This document shows positions 6,669-15,533 of a stretch of 35,001 bases of DNA, piece by piece (position 1 is the first letter of the stretch; each line of letters begins with the position of its first letter). The stretch comes from Gammaproteobacteria bacterium 42_54_T18 (lineage in GTDB: Bacteria > Pseudomonadota > Gammaproteobacteria > Pseudomonadales > Ketobacteraceae). Made by a program: the position numbers and the translations under genes. The stretch spans positions 1-35,001 of the forward strand of contig MAAL01000155.1 of the NCBI GenBank assembly GCA_002163245.1. Reading direction: 5' to 3'. The notes beneath the pieces were generated by a model, which made no database searches, was not told the DNA's origin, and saw only the letters and a list, made by a program, of their open reading frames with translations.

Positions 6669-7745
6669 ATGAACAACAAAAACTTCGACTTTTTAGTCTT
6701 CATTGGTCGCTTCCAGCCCCTTCATATGGGTCACCTAACGGTAATTGAAGCCGGCTTGCAGCAAGCGGATCAAATGATCATCTTATGTGGATCCGCTCAT
6801 CAACCACGATCTGCTCGTAACCCATGGAGCGTGGCAGAACGTGAAAGCATGATCCGTGGTGCTGTTTCTGCCGACAACAATAACCGAGTTCACATCGCGC
6901 CATTAATGGATATTGCCTACAACGACGAATCTTGGGTTCGAAACGTACAGGCCACGGTTAACGGTTTGGTGACCGCACACCACGGTGTACCACATAAAAT
7001 GCCAAAGGTAGGGTTGATAGGACATAGCAAAGACCAAAGCTCCTACTACCTAAATTTGTTCCCTCAATGGGGAGCCGTTCAGGTTGATAACTTTAAAGGT
7101 ATTAGTGCTACCCCAATAAGAGAGGCAATCTTCACAGAAGACTGTTCTTCAAATGACAGTAGTAATGCAATCTACATAAACAGCAACGAAGCAAAACAAT
7201 TGTTGCCGACAAATGTACGACAACATGTATCAGAGTTTTATAGCACTGATATCTATGCAGAGATAAAAGGAGAACACGACTTCGTCGCCAAATACAAACA
7301 AGCGTGGAGCGCAGCACCCTACCCTCCAACCTTTGTCACTGTTGATGCCGTCATTGTACAAAGCGGACACATTTTGATGGTAGAGCGTAAAGCCAGACCT
7401 GGAAAAGGTTTGATGGCTTTACCCGGTGGTTTCGTTGACCACGGAGAAAGATTGGTCGATGCGTGTTTACGAGAATTACGTGAAGAAACACGGTTAAAAG
7501 TACCCGCTCCTGTATTAAAAGGATCAATCAAAGGGCAAGAAGTTTTTGATGACCCTCACCGGTCAGCAAGAGGAAGAACAATTACTCACGCATTTTACAT
7601 GGAGCTAGAGCCAAACAAGGCTTTACCCAAAGTAAAAGGTGGCGATGATGCAAAATACGCGATGTGGGTTCCACTAGCGAATTTGGATCCAACACAGATT
7701 TTTGAAGATCACTATTTCATCATTAAAAAAATGACAGGTATGTAA
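6669..7745 (+). CDS. nadM: Bifunctional NMN adenylyltransferase / Nudix hydrolase
   Basis: 358 residues. The N-terminal domain makes NAD from NMN and ATP; the C-terminal Nudix domain in related fusions hydrolyses ADP-ribose or similar dinucleotides. Seen: FIGRFQPLHMGH with the HxGH nucleotidyltransferase motif at 19-22, GHSKDQSSYY (118-127), ISATPIREAI (145-154, the ISxTxxR motif) and the Nudix box GFVDHGERLVDACLRELREE at 254-273. One departure: the Gly that normally follows REUxEEx is Arg275. The frame is open to 6549, but that upstream ATG lies inside the operator palindrome; ATG 6669 has AAGGA 10 bases ahead and gives the family's usual N-terminus. It precedes nadV. Confidence 0.93.
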   Translation: MNNKNFDFLVFIGRFQPLHMGHLTVIEAGLQQADQMIILCGSAHQPRSARNPWSVAERESMIRGAVSADNNNRVHIAPLMDIAYNDESWVRNVQATVNGLVTAHHGVPHKMPKVGLIGHSKDQSSYYLNLFPQWGAVQVDNFKGISATPIREAIFTEDCSSNDSSNAIYINSNEAKQLLPTNVRQHVSEFYSTDIYAEIKGEHDFVAKYKQAWSAAPYPPTFVTVDAVIVQSGHILMVERKARPGKGLMALPGGFVDHGERLVDACLRELREETRLKVPAPVLKGSIKGQEVFDDPHRSARGRTITHAFYMELEPNKALPKVKGGDDAKYAMWVPLANLDPTQIFEDHYFIIKKMTGM

Positions 7746-7766
7746 TACCTACACAATTACACACAT

Positions 7767-7791
7767 AGATACGGGGATAGACCCTGTATCT
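7767..7791 (+). terminator. Hairpin between nadM and nadV
   Basis: AGATACGGGG (7767-7776) pairs with CCCTGTATCT (7782-7791) over the loop ATAGA, with one G-U wobble. It is followed by TCTCTAAAT rather than a T-run. It lies 21 bases after the nadM stop and 27 before the nadV start, so it could be a partial terminator, an RNA-stabilising stem or an attenuator that sets the nadM:nadV ratio. Confidence 0.5.
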
Positions 7792-7818
7792 TCTCTAAAT
7801 GACTGGAGGATTTCCATC

Positions 7819-8628
7819 ATGAGCAGTATCAATAGCAATATCATCTTAAACGCGGACTCTTACAAAGCTTCGCACTTTTTACAGTACCCACCCAATACCA
7901 CACAAGTCTCTAGCTACATTGAGGCACGTGGCGGCCAATACAAAAATGCGGTGTTCTTTGGGTTGCAGATGTTCATTAGAGAATATTTGACCAAACCCAT
8001 TACCAACGCAGACGTTGATGAAGCAAAAATCATTTTTGACGCCCACGGCGTACCGTTTAACGAAGACGGCTGGCGCTATATCGTCAATGAATATGATGGC
8101 TTTTTACCTATCGAGATTGAGGCTATACCAGAAGGCACCGTTATACCGGTTAAAAACGCAATGGTACAAGTCATCAACACTGATCCAAATTGTGCCTGGT
8201 TAACTAGCTATGTTGAAACCGCCTTGTTACGTGCTGTGTGGTACCCCACTACCGTTGCAACCGTTTCTTGGAACTGCCGCCAAGTCATAGAGCGGTATAT
8301 GGAAGAGACTTCCGAAAGCACTGACGGGTTAGAATTTAAGTTACACGATTTTGGTGCCAGAGGAGCAACCACTGAAGAAGCTGCTGCTATTGGTGGTGCC
8401 GCACACTTAGTGAGTTCCCAAGGAACTGACAACATCAGTGGCATCATTGCAGCACGTAGATACTACGAAGCGGAAATGGCGGGTTTCTCAATTCCTGCAG
8501 CAGAACACAGCACCATAACAAGCTGGGGAAAAGATAACGAAGCCGCCGCCTTTGAGAACATGTTGCCTTTTGGCGAACGGTTATTTGCCGTACCCCTCAG
8601 CGTACTTACACACCAGACACAAATATAG
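7819..8628 (+). pseudogene. nadV: C-terminally truncated nicotinamide phosphoribosyltransferase (NadV/NAMPT)
   Basis: 269 residues; the family is about 460-490. Full-length NadV makes NMN from nicotinamide and PRPP. The N-terminal half is well preserved: ILNADSYKASHFLQYP, HDFGARGATTEEAAAIGGAAHL (R181 matches human NAMPT R196), QGTDNISG (D204 matches D219) and IPAAEHSTITSWGKDNEAAAFENML (H230 matches H247). Similarity ends near residue 249-258. The tail PLSVLTHQTQI is unrelated, and the SDSYD, RPDSGDP and later Gly-rich PRPP-binding segments are missing. No frame downstream restores them. A good GGAGG site precedes ATG 7819. It is probably inactive in PRPP binding; a deletion or replacement of the 3' half is the likeliest cause. 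Type is given as pseudogene on that basis, although the frame itself is intact. Confidence 0.85.
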
Positions 8629-8649
8629 ATCCAATTTAGAGGTAATAAT

Positions 8650-8913
8650 ATGGGCATTTTGGAAGCTTTTGGCATTCTTATACTGGTGGCGGTGGCCATA
8701 GCATTTCTTTCCTCTTCCATGGAAAAAGCAAAGGAATCAAAGCTTGTTCATAAAGGAGCAATTCCTCCCTACACAGGGTACAACGAGGACGAAATTAGAA
8801 AACTAAAGGTTGATGGTTATGAAACAATTGCCATAAAACGTATTCGTCGCGGGTACGAAAAACCCAAAAAGTGTAGTTTAAAAAAGGCCGTGCAGGTGTA
8901 TGACGCCCTGTAA
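8650..8913 (+). CDS. Small single-pass membrane protein, unknown
   Basis: 87 residues. One hydrophobic segment (about 3-21) is followed by a basic, soluble tail with SMEKAKESK, YTGYNEDEIRKLKVDGYETIAIKRIRRGYEKPKK. GAGG lies 7 bases before ATG 8650, so translation is credible. It begins 21 bases after the stop of the truncated nadV, where the missing half of nadV would be expected, so it may have been joined to this locus by the same deletion. I recognise no family. Confidence 0.6.
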   Translation: MGILEAFGILILVAVAIAFLSSSMEKAKESKLVHKGAIPPYTGYNEDEIRKLKVDGYETIAIKRIRRGYEKPKKCSLKKAVQVYDAL

Positions 8914-9141
8914 ATACAACTAATCAATGCTGACAGTTCAACGCAAATGCCGTGACTAGTGCTTATCTGATTAGCCCGCTATCGGGAGATAAAGACATTG
9001 CCCAGCCAATTGGCTTTCTTGAAAATAGATCGAGTAACTCCGCAAGAGATGTTCATAGTCGCCCTGGCCTCCCTACTCTTTGAACTATACTCAGTAGATC
9101 AAAAGTACCGTCCCCCTATTTTCTTGCGAGGTTTTTATCAA

Positions 9142-9870
9142 ATGAAAACATTGCTAATAGCAGTTTGCGCTCTTTTATCCTTTGAAATCCATGCAAAAGA
9201 TATATCGATGGTAGCCACTGATTGGGAGCCGTATTATGGTAACGAATTAAAGGAAGGCGGCGTAATTACCAAATTGGCAACAGCAGCATTTAAACGTGCA
9301 GGGTTCAACACAACAATAAGCTTTGTTCCTTGGGCAAGAGCCCTCAAACAGGTTGAAGATGGGGAGAGTGATGTTTTGCTCGGGGCATACTACAACAAGG
9401 AAAGAGCAGTCACCTACATACCTTCTGAAGGTTTCTACTCCATTGAAACAGCGCTTGTAGCCAATAAGTCACTAGGAATATCCAAATGGGGCAGCCTGGA
9501 GGAGCTCAAGCCATATAGGATTGGCGTTGCACGAGGATATGCCAACAGCGAGGCATTTGATAAAGCAGACTTCTTACAGAAACATGTGGTAGGTAACCCA
9601 TTGCAAAATCTACAGAAACTATCCCTTGGCAGAGTAGATATGATCGTAATAGCCGCAGGAAGGCTAAACTATGAGGCCAGTAAAAAATCGAAGGTTGATA
9701 TTAACTCACTTGTACTGCTAACCCCTGTGCTTGCTAAAAATTCTCTGCACATCACGGGCTCAAGAAAAACAGATGGCATGAAAGCTAAGATAAAAGCTTT
9801 TAATACAGCGATAAAAGAAATGAAAGCAGATGGTTCCTTCAATCATATTCTAAAATCATATGGATTTTAG
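9142..9870 (+). CDS. Periplasmic substrate-binding protein (SBP_bac_3 type)
   Basis: 242 residues from ATG 9142. The longer frame begins at a TTG (8998), but the signal peptide MKTLLIAVCALLSFEIHA/KD starts at 9142 and has GAGG 10 bases ahead. The mature protein has the two-lobe amino-acid-binding pattern: DWEPYYGNELKEGGVITKLATAAFKRAG, FVPWARALKQVEDGESDVLLGAYYNKER, YRIGVARGYANSEAF, LGRVDMIVI. No permease or ATPase gene is adjacent, so it may be an orphan sensor or feed a transporter elsewhere. The convergent neighbour is a membrane histidine kinase, but a link is speculative. The last codons form the left arm of a perfect inverted repeat. Confidence 0.85.
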   Translation: MKTLLIAVCALLSFEIHAKDISMVATDWEPYYGNELKEGGVITKLATAAFKRAGFNTTISFVPWARALKQVEDGESDVLLGAYYNKERAVTYIPSEGFYSIETALVANKSLGISKWGSLEELKPYRIGVARGYANSEAFDKADFLQKHVVGNPLQNLQKLSLGRVDMIVIAAGRLNYEASKKSKVDINSLVLLTPVLAKNSLHITGSRKTDGMKAKIKAFNTAIKEMKADGSFNHILKSYGF

Positions 9871-9880
9871 AATATGATTG
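9840..9880. terminator. 18-bp perfect inverted repeat across a stop codon
   Basis: Positions 9840-9857 are perfectly complementary to 9863-9880 over the 5-base loop ATATG. The TAG stop of the binding-protein gene (9868-9870) lies in the right arm. The stem is AT-rich with no T-run after it. It separates two convergent genes and resembles the repeat at 1979-2032 in placing a stop codon inside a stem. Confidence 0.6.
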
Positions 9881-9951
9881 TCTAAGAGGTACAGTCAACG
9901 CTCCCAATCTATAACTATCCCTTATACTTCCACGCAATAACGGCACAGTCC

Positions 9952-12003
9952 TTATGGTTTATTCACAACTTGAGGGGGCTCCTGGCCTCGACCAGGTGAA
10001 ATCCATTTTTGCAACATCACCTCGAGTACGTCTTGTTCAATCGGTTTACTAAGGTAATCACTCATCCCTGCATCCAAACACTTCTGTCGATCACCACTCA
10101 TCTCATTTTCCGTAAGCGCAATGATCGGTATATCCTGGTAGCACTCCGTCGCTGCCCCACCACGTATTCTCTGAGTGGCCACATAACCGTCCATCACTGG
10201 CATCTGGCATTCCATAAGGATTAGTCCAAAAGGGCTCTTTTCCTCCGCCATCAACAAAGCTTTTACGGCATTCTTACCGTTTTTCGCAATTGTCACCATC
10301 AAACCTGCCTGTTCTAACATCTCTTGGACAACAACCTGATTACCTGAATTAGCTTCGACCAATAAGATTCGAGAAACCGGTAAAGAGGAAGACAGGTTCA
10401 TCTGATCAGGTACAGATATTATGCTGCCTTCTAAGACAATTTCGAAAGTAAAACAACTGCCGCTCCCAATATCACTTTCTACGGTCACATCACCATCCAT
10501 CAACCCACACAATTGTTTAACGATGGTTAACCCCAATCCAGTGCCTCCGTAACGTCGCGTCTTCGATCCATCCACCTGATTAAACGCCTCAAATAACCCT
10601 GCGCGGTCATCTTCTGCGATACCTATGCCGCTATCTTTCACTGAGCAACAAAAACCTATTCGCTGATCATCTCTGCTCTCCAGTTTTCCGTGTATTATTA
10701 CCTCACCTTGCTCGGTAAATTTAACCGCATTACTCACCAAGTTTTCCAATATTTGTCGTATTCGGGTAGGATCACCTCTTACCATTGCCGGTTCAATATC
10801 GACTACATCCAGGATAAGTTTTAGCCCTTTCTTATCCGCTTCTAACGCTAAGGGTTCGACAAGCTCTCCCAGTAATGCAACCAGATCAAAATCCACCACC
10901 TCTAACGTCAACTTTCCTGCTTCTATCTTAGAAAAATCCAAAATATCATTCAAAATCACCAATAAAGATTTGGCATTATCGTTGGCCACATGAATTTTTT
11001 TTGCTTGAACGTCCGACAGGTCAGAACGGGTTAACAGCCCTAACATACCTAACACCGCATTCATTGGTGTTCGAATTTCATGACTCATATTCGACAGGAA
11101 ATCACTTTTTGCAACATTCGCCGCCTCCGCCGCATTTTTCGCTTTATTAAGTTCAATGGTTCTAATTTCCACCTTTTTTTCTAGTGTATCTTTAGCACAT
11201 TCTAACGATTGATGTGTTCGATTTATCTCATCAGAAAGCGTATTTAGAGTAATAGATAATTCACCGAATTCATCATCACTTATTACCACCGCTTTATGTT
11301 GATAATCACCGTTGGTTAGCGCTTTCATTGTGGTCTCAAGCGTAAGGAGAGGCGCGATAATTGATTGACTTATTTTTCTATTGATATAAAAAGCGAACAA
11401 ACCAACCAATATAGATAAAATAGCAACAAGAGCAAAAGAATATGATTGAAGTTCGTTTAGTTGTTTCCTTTTTTCATTAATGAGATGCTTTATCGAGTAC
11501 ACACCATCCAAGGTAAATCGTCTCACTTGTTTTTTTCTACCAAGTAAGCGATGGGTATAATAGTCTATCGCCGAAACAGTATCTCCTGCATTATATAATG
11601 ACATCGTTTTTACAATGTCCCGACGTAACTCTGTAATTACGGGTTCTATTTCTCGCGCCAACGATTGCTCGCTGATACCTTTTCGTCTAATCGTGGCATC
11701 ATAAAATAGATCAAACGCTTCCTGAAATTCTTTACTCCTGGAAAGGCTATTCTCTTTTTCCTTATCTCCATTCCCCTCCAACGTTAATAATCGAAGCAAA
11801 CTTTCACTGGCCCCAGTGATCAATCCATCTAGGCGATCAAGTGTATGCTTCTCTTCGATATAGCTGTCTAGAATATCCCGATGAAACTGTACATTAAGTG
11901 ATGAAACTATAAAAAATAGCGCGAGCAGCAATACTAAAAGCACATTAATAAGCACGCTATTATGTAGGTTACCAACAACGGTATTAGGGCGTTTACTGTT
12001 CAC
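9952..12003 (-). CDS. Hybrid sensor histidine kinase (TM-HAMP-HisKA-HATPase-REC) with altered receiver
   Basis: 683 residues. TM1 about 15-36, helical periplasmic sensor region about 37-185, TM2 about 188-207, HAMP about 210-262, coiled linker, HisKA with [14 protein letters not shown] (H308 phospho-acceptor), HATPase with [24 protein letters not shown], then a receiver at about 545-670. The receiver is unusual: the usual VEDN reads VEAN (E550-A551) and the phospho-accepting Asp in LMDxxMP is Glu598 ([13 protein letters not shown]), while ALTEN and SKP are kept. It may be unable to accept phosphate, or locked in an active-like state. The gene follows an NHL-repeat gene by 11 bases, so the two are probably co-transcribed. 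No output partner is adjacent. Confidence 0.92.
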   Translation of the reverse strand: MNSKRPNTVVGNLHNSVLINVLLVLLLALFFIVSSLNVQFHRDILDSYIEEKHTLDRLDGLITGASESLLRLLTLEGNGDKEKENSLSRSKEFQEAFDLFYDATIRRKGISEQSLAREIEPVITELRRDIVKTMSLYNAGDTVSAIDYYTHRLLGRKKQVRRFTLDGVYSIKHLINEKRKQLNELQSYSFALVAILSILVGLFAFYINRKISQSIIAPLLTLETTMKALTNGDYQHKAVVISDDEFGELSITLNTLSDEINRTHQSLECAKDTLEKKVEIRTIELNKAKNAAEAANVAKSDFLSNMSHEIRTPMNAVLGMLGLLTRSDLSDVQAKKIHVANDNAKSLLVILNDILDFSKIEAGKLTLEVVDFDLVALLGELVEPLALEADKKGLKLILDVVDIEPAMVRGDPTRIRQILENLVSNAVKFTEQGEVIIHGKLESRDDQRIGFCCSVKDSGIGIAEDDRAGLFEAFNQVDGSKTRRYGGTGLGLTIVKQLCGLMDGDVTVESDIGSGSCFTFEIVLEGSIISVPDQMNLSSSLPVSRILLVEANSGNQVVVQEMLEQAGLMVTIAKNGKNAVKALLMAEEKSPFGLILMECQMPVMDGYVATQRIRGGAATECYQDIPIIALTENEMSGDRQKCLDAGMSDYLSKPIEQDVLEVMLQKWISPGRGQEPPQVVNKP

Positions 12004-12014
12004 GATAGGCTCGC

Positions 12015-12956
12015 TTAGTATTCGATTTCACGCAGCTTTTGCACCCGGTTATTCGCGGTATCCGCAACATATATATATCCCGACTGACCGATAATTATCC
12101 CATGTAGATTACCAAACTCCCCAGGTAAGCGACCCTCCTTACCAAACGCATATATAAAGGCTCCAAATTTATCAAATTTCTGAATTCTATTATTTCCAAT
12201 CTCGGTAACATAGATATTATCATTACCGTCTATCGCAATACCCGCGGGCTTTCTAAATTCACCAGTCTCCATACCTTCTTTCCCCCAAGAACGTATAAAC
12301 GCTCCTTCGGCGGAATATACTTGTACCCGATGGTTTGCCAGATCTGCGACATAGACATTGCCCTCGCTATCACACTTTGCCGCTTCCGGCCTATTAAGTT
12401 GGCCTTCTTCTGCACCATAGCCACCAAACCAGCGAACAAATGTACCATCGGGCTTGAATACACTGACACGATGATTACCTGCTTCAGCCATATACAGCAG
12501 TCCATTAGGGCAAAAATCCATAAATTCCGACTCTGAGGTTAATCCCGGCTTTTCACCAAATCCAGAAAATGTCTGAATATGCTGGTAATCCTTGTTATAT
12601 TTTTTAATAAAGCCAGAGAGATAGTCCGCCACATATATTGTTCCATCCTTATCAACCGCAATACCCTCTGGTTTTTCCATATGTTCGTCGTCTTTTCCCT
12701 TGCCTGCAAAGGTACGGATGACGTTACCGTCTGTAGAGAACACTGTCACGGTAGAATTCAAAGCATCCGTCACCAATAAATTCCCCCTACTATCAAAAGC
12801 AAAATCTTCTATATATTGAAATTCACCTGGCGCCGATCCCTTACTGCCCCAGACTTTCACCACCTCGAGGGCACCACCTTTTTTGAGTGATATTACGCAG
12901 TAGACACCCACCATCACCACCGCCAATGAGAATAGAACCGTAAACACCTTCTTCAT
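12015..12956 (-). CDS. NHL-repeat beta-propeller protein, membrane-anchored or secreted
   Basis: 313 residues. An N-terminal hydrophobic segment (about 5-23) is followed by about six NHL repeats, recognisable by recurring GEF..P.GIA.D..GNIYV.D..NNRVQ.F. Clear units include [57 protein letters not shown] and [19 protein letters not shown]. These form a six-bladed propeller likely to face the periplasm, used for binding or as a scaffold. Its stop lies 11 bases before the hybrid kinase start, so it may supply the kinase's sensory input; this rests on gene order alone. Confidence 0.88.
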   Translation of the reverse strand: MKKVFTVLFSLAVVMVGVYCVISLKKGGALEVVKVWGSKGSAPGEFQYIEDFAFDSRGNLLVTDALNSTVTVFSTDGNVIRTFAGKGKDDEHMEKPEGIAVDKDGTIYVADYLSGFIKKYNKDYQHIQTFSGFGEKPGLTSESEFMDFCPNGLLYMAEAGNHRVSVFKPDGTFVRWFGGYGAEEGQLNRPEAAKCDSEGNVYVADLANHRVQVYSAEGAFIRSWGKEGMETGEFRKPAGIAIDGNDNIYVTEIGNNRIQKFDKFGAFIYAFGKEGRLPGEFGNLHGIIIGQSGYIYVADTANNRVQKLREIEY

Positions 12957-13227
12957 CTACTTTTCCCGAATAATCATGTCGCGAACTCGTTTCTCCCCAT
13001 ACGGGCAGACCCTATTAAGTATTGACTACATCACTCTGAGTAAAAGACGGTTAATATGATATTTGGAAATAAGCAGTCTTAGCCTTATAAGGTGTTAACC
13101 AAACCGGACAGACATCGAAGTAGAACCCTAAAGGGTCATTGTTTGTCCATACAAAGGGTTGTTACACTGTGCCTGTGACACTACTGTATTTAATAGCAAT
13201 CGTAGCGAGGCAAGATCAAACGTGTAT

Positions 13228-14556
13228 ATGATGAAAACCCCAGTACTTCCGAAGGGATTATTTATCCCGTTAATTGCAGTGGTATCACTGCTTTCTTCTT
13301 TACCAGCCAGCGCTACCGCAATAGAAGCTGCTCCCGCTGAAGGTGAGGCTCTTGTTTCCCCTTTACCCGCGTCTGATCAGGTAAGCGCCAGCACAAGCGC
13401 GCTACGTGATGTCATTGTGGTGGGCAATAACTGGGATGGCACCATTGATATTTATGACCCTGTAACGTTCAAATCCATCAAAAGACTCAATGCAGTACCG
13501 GACAAAGAAGCCCGCATAGCAGAAATGAATTCGGGTATCGTGCGTTGGTTCACTTCCCGTTTTATACGCCAGGTTATTGGTGAAGGCCATGACCAGATGG
13601 TGGATGATATGTTTCCATCTAACGATGGGCGTTATCTTTTTATCTCCCGCCCTAGTTTTGCCGATGTTATCGCCCTGGATGTCAATTCCGGTGACATTGC
13701 TTGGCGTACCCCCGTTGAAGGTTCTCGCTCTGATCACGCAGCTATATCTCCAGATGGCAAAACGTTCTTGGTATCTGCGTCGACAGCACGCAAGGTGCAT
13801 GCTATCGATACCGCAACAGGAAAGCTTATTGGTGAGTTTGAATCCGGTGATCAACCTCACGAAAGCACTTACTCGCATGATGGAAAGCGTATTTTTCATG
13901 CCAGCATAGGCAAAGTGTATGTGCCAACAACAAGCCCCTGGTTAGACTGGATCAAGGGAGATCGTTTTTTCCAGGTGGTGGATGCTGAAACGTTGAAAGT
14001 GATTCAACGTGTAGATATTGGTGAAAAATTAGAAGAATTTGGTTTCCCTTGGGTTGATAAAGCGGTACGCCCAATGGCCGTTGCTCCGGATGGCCGTTTT
14101 GTGTATATGCAGGTGTCCTTTTTTCATGGGTTCTTTGAATACGATATGCAACTGGAAAAAATCACCCGTAAGATTGAATTGCCGATTCCCCCAGAGATAC
14201 AGGCAATGGATTACTCTGACTATCAACTAAACTCTGCACATCATGGTTTGGCGATTAATCATCAAGGGACACAGCTGTGTGTTGCTGCAACGATGTCCGG
14301 TTACGCTGCTATCGTTGATCGTGAGTCGTTTGAGTACACCACTATTCCATTATCAGAGAAGCCTTTGGGAGCAAAACCCTATTGGGCGACTGAAAGTGCG
14401 GATGGGCAATATTGTTATGTATCAGTGAGTGAGCAAGATCGTGTGTCGGTGATTTCTTTTGCAGAGAAAAAGGAAATTGCCAGCTTCCCTGTGGGGGATC
14501 ACCCACAACGCATTCGAACCGGTAAATTGATGATACCTGATAAGCTCGTAGAGTAA
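13228..14556 (+). CDS. YVTN-type beta-propeller protein, secreted
   Basis: About 442 residues from ATG 13228. The frame is open from a TTG at 13159, but [20 protein letters not shown]...PASATA is a clear signal peptide, so 13228 (or GTG 13222) is preferred; GAGG lies 18 (or 12) bases upstream. The mature protein has repeated WD40/YVTN-like blades: [104 protein letters not shown]. No catalytic motif is seen. It is divergent from the NHL-repeat gene; both encode exported propellers, but their sequences are not alike. Confidence 0.85.
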   Translation: MMKTPVLPKGLFIPLIAVVSLLSSLPASATAIEAAPAEGEALVSPLPASDQVSASTSALRDVIVVGNNWDGTIDIYDPVTFKSIKRLNAVPDKEARIAEMNSGIVRWFTSRFIRQVIGEGHDQMVDDMFPSNDGRYLFISRPSFADVIALDVNSGDIAWRTPVEGSRSDHAAISPDGKTFLVSASTARKVHAIDTATGKLIGEFESGDQPHESTYSHDGKRIFHASIGKVYVPTTSPWLDWIKGDRFFQVVDAETLKVIQRVDIGEKLEEFGFPWVDKAVRPMAVAPDGRFVYMQVSFFHGFFEYDMQLEKITRKIELPIPPEIQAMDYSDYQLNSAHHGLAINHQGTQLCVAATMSGYAAIVDRESFEYTTIPLSEKPLGAKPYWATESADGQYCYVSVSEQDRVSVISFAEKKEIASFPVGDHPQRIRTGKLMIPDKLVE

Positions 14557-14612
14557 CAAAAACGTGCGACACCTCTCAATAACAATAAGGTCTCGCATTA
14601 ACCTTGAACCAT

Positions 14613-14664
14613 ACTTCCTGGCTATAGTCTCACCCTTCGTAAAGTACACTATAGCCAAGGAAGT
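14613..14664 (+). promoter_or_regulatory. Hairpin covering a ribosome-binding site
   Basis: Positions 14613-14628 (ACTTCCTGGCTATAGT) pair with 14648-14664 with one bulged base and a 19-base loop. TTGAAC at 14604-14609 also matches GTTCAA just after the right arm. The right arm contains AAGGAAG, the ribosome-binding site of the small gene starting at 14669. In RNA this stem would hide the site, so translation may be conditional. Confidence 0.5.
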
Positions 14665-14668
14665 TCAA

Positions 14669-14935
14669 ATGACCACGACCCAAGCCCCCTCCCCTACATC
14701 CATCCAAATGATGGAAACCATTGCTCAACGCATTCGACAAGACAATGTTGATAACGCGTTTATGAGGGCCACCCCAGATCAACGTACCGAATTCATTCAA
14801 ACGTATCTCGCCGATGAATTAGAGCGTTCACAACATCTGCACTCGCGTTACAGCTCAGATCGAGAATTCAAACATTATTTTAGAGGGCTTGTGTTTGGCC
14901 TGTTAAAAAATACCGAAGTGAAAGCGAGTAATTGA
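14669..14935 (+). CDS. Small helical protein, unknown
   Basis: 88 residues from ATG 14669, with AAGGAAG 5 bases upstream. The frame is open from 14564, but that start lacks a site and would begin inside the leader. The protein is soluble, Gln/Arg/Glu-rich and largely helical after a Thr/Pro/Ser-rich first dozen residues (TTTQAPSPTSIQ). I recognise no domain. It stands alone between terminator-like hairpins. Confidence 0.6.
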   Translation: MTTTQAPSPTSIQMMETIAQRIRQDNVDNAFMRATPDQRTEFIQTYLADELERSQHLHSRYSSDREFKHYFRGLVFGLLKNTEVKASN

Positions 14936-14952
14936 CAATCCTACCAAAGACC

Positions 14953-14984
14953 GGCGCCAGTCATTCGTCAGCGTGATTGGCGCT
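14953..14984 (+). terminator. Hairpin terminator candidate
   Basis: GCGCCAGTCA (14954-14963) pairs with TGATTGGCGC (14974-14983) with one G-U wobble; an outer G-U pair extends it to 14953 and 14984. It lies 18 bases after the stop of the small helical protein gene. No T-run follows. Confidence 0.5.
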
Positions 14985-15035
14985 AAGTAAATGGCGACTC
15001 TCCTATTGATAACGACTCAACTGCCATCAACACTA

Positions 15036-15533
15036 CTAAACATCCAGCTCAAATGAAGCAGGTAGAATATTAACCGTTCTATCGTCACTACCTGTATATG
15101 TATAGGAAATGCTCCCTTGCACTTTAGTCGCCTTGATGTTCAATTCTGGACCATCGGCTGAAGTATCGTAAATGCCCATAGCTAATTGATAACCGAGATG
15201 CCGTCGAATCGCAGTGTACAGCGTCCCATCATCAGCAAACAAACCCGTCCAGTTTTTTTGTGCTGCTTGCCAACTTCTAGTCAACATACCCACTATATAC
15301 ACTGACTTAACATCAGCGCCCTGCTCTTTAACCTCTCTTGCAAATGTCGCCAAGTCTAATTCTGTTTTCTCAGCTTGATTGTGATAAAAAAGATGGATAC
15401 CGATTATTTTATCCCCTGCAACACACGATACCGTAATACAAGTACTTACCGCGGGGTATAATATTTCACGTCCATCAACGCCGTGCCATATCCCTGGTTC
15501 AAGTGAAGGGCCATTAGAGGCTAAAGTTATCAT
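15036..15533 (-). CDS. Protein of unknown function, possible CheD/CNF-like deamidase fold
   Basis: 165 residues from ATG 15533, with AAAAGGA 7 bases upstream. No signal peptide or membrane segment. The segment YPAVSTCITVSCVAGDKIIGIHLFYH (26-51) has a Cys (C32) ending a strand-turn motif VSTC and a His (H47) in a 'GIHLF' strand 15 residues later. CheD chemoreceptor deamidases and CNF/BLF1-type toxins share an L/V-S/G-x-C motif followed by a catalytic His about 12-17 residues on, so this may be a distant member of that Cys-His fold. I cannot confirm it: other CheD motifs such as GGM.H..LP are not visible. The C-terminal half (VYIVGMLTRSW, LNIKATKVQGSISYTYTG) is unrecognised. Confidence 0.65.
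   Translation of the reverse strand: MITLASNGPSLEPGIWHGVDGREILYPAVSTCITVSCVAGDKIIGIHLFYHNQAEKTELDLATFAREVKEQGADVKSVYIVGMLTRSWQAAQKNWTGLFADDGTLYTAIRRHLGYQLAMGIYDTSADGPELNIKATKVQGSISYTYTGSDDRTVNILPASFELDV

Noticed and set aside
8998-9141. 48-codon extension of the periplasmic binding protein
   Set aside because: Starts at TTG and would bury the signal peptide; ATG 9142 has a site and a clear signal sequence.
13402-13899. 165-codon minus-strand open frame inside the propeller gene
   Set aside because: Fully antisense to a well-supported coding frame and without a recognisable motif; a shadow frame.
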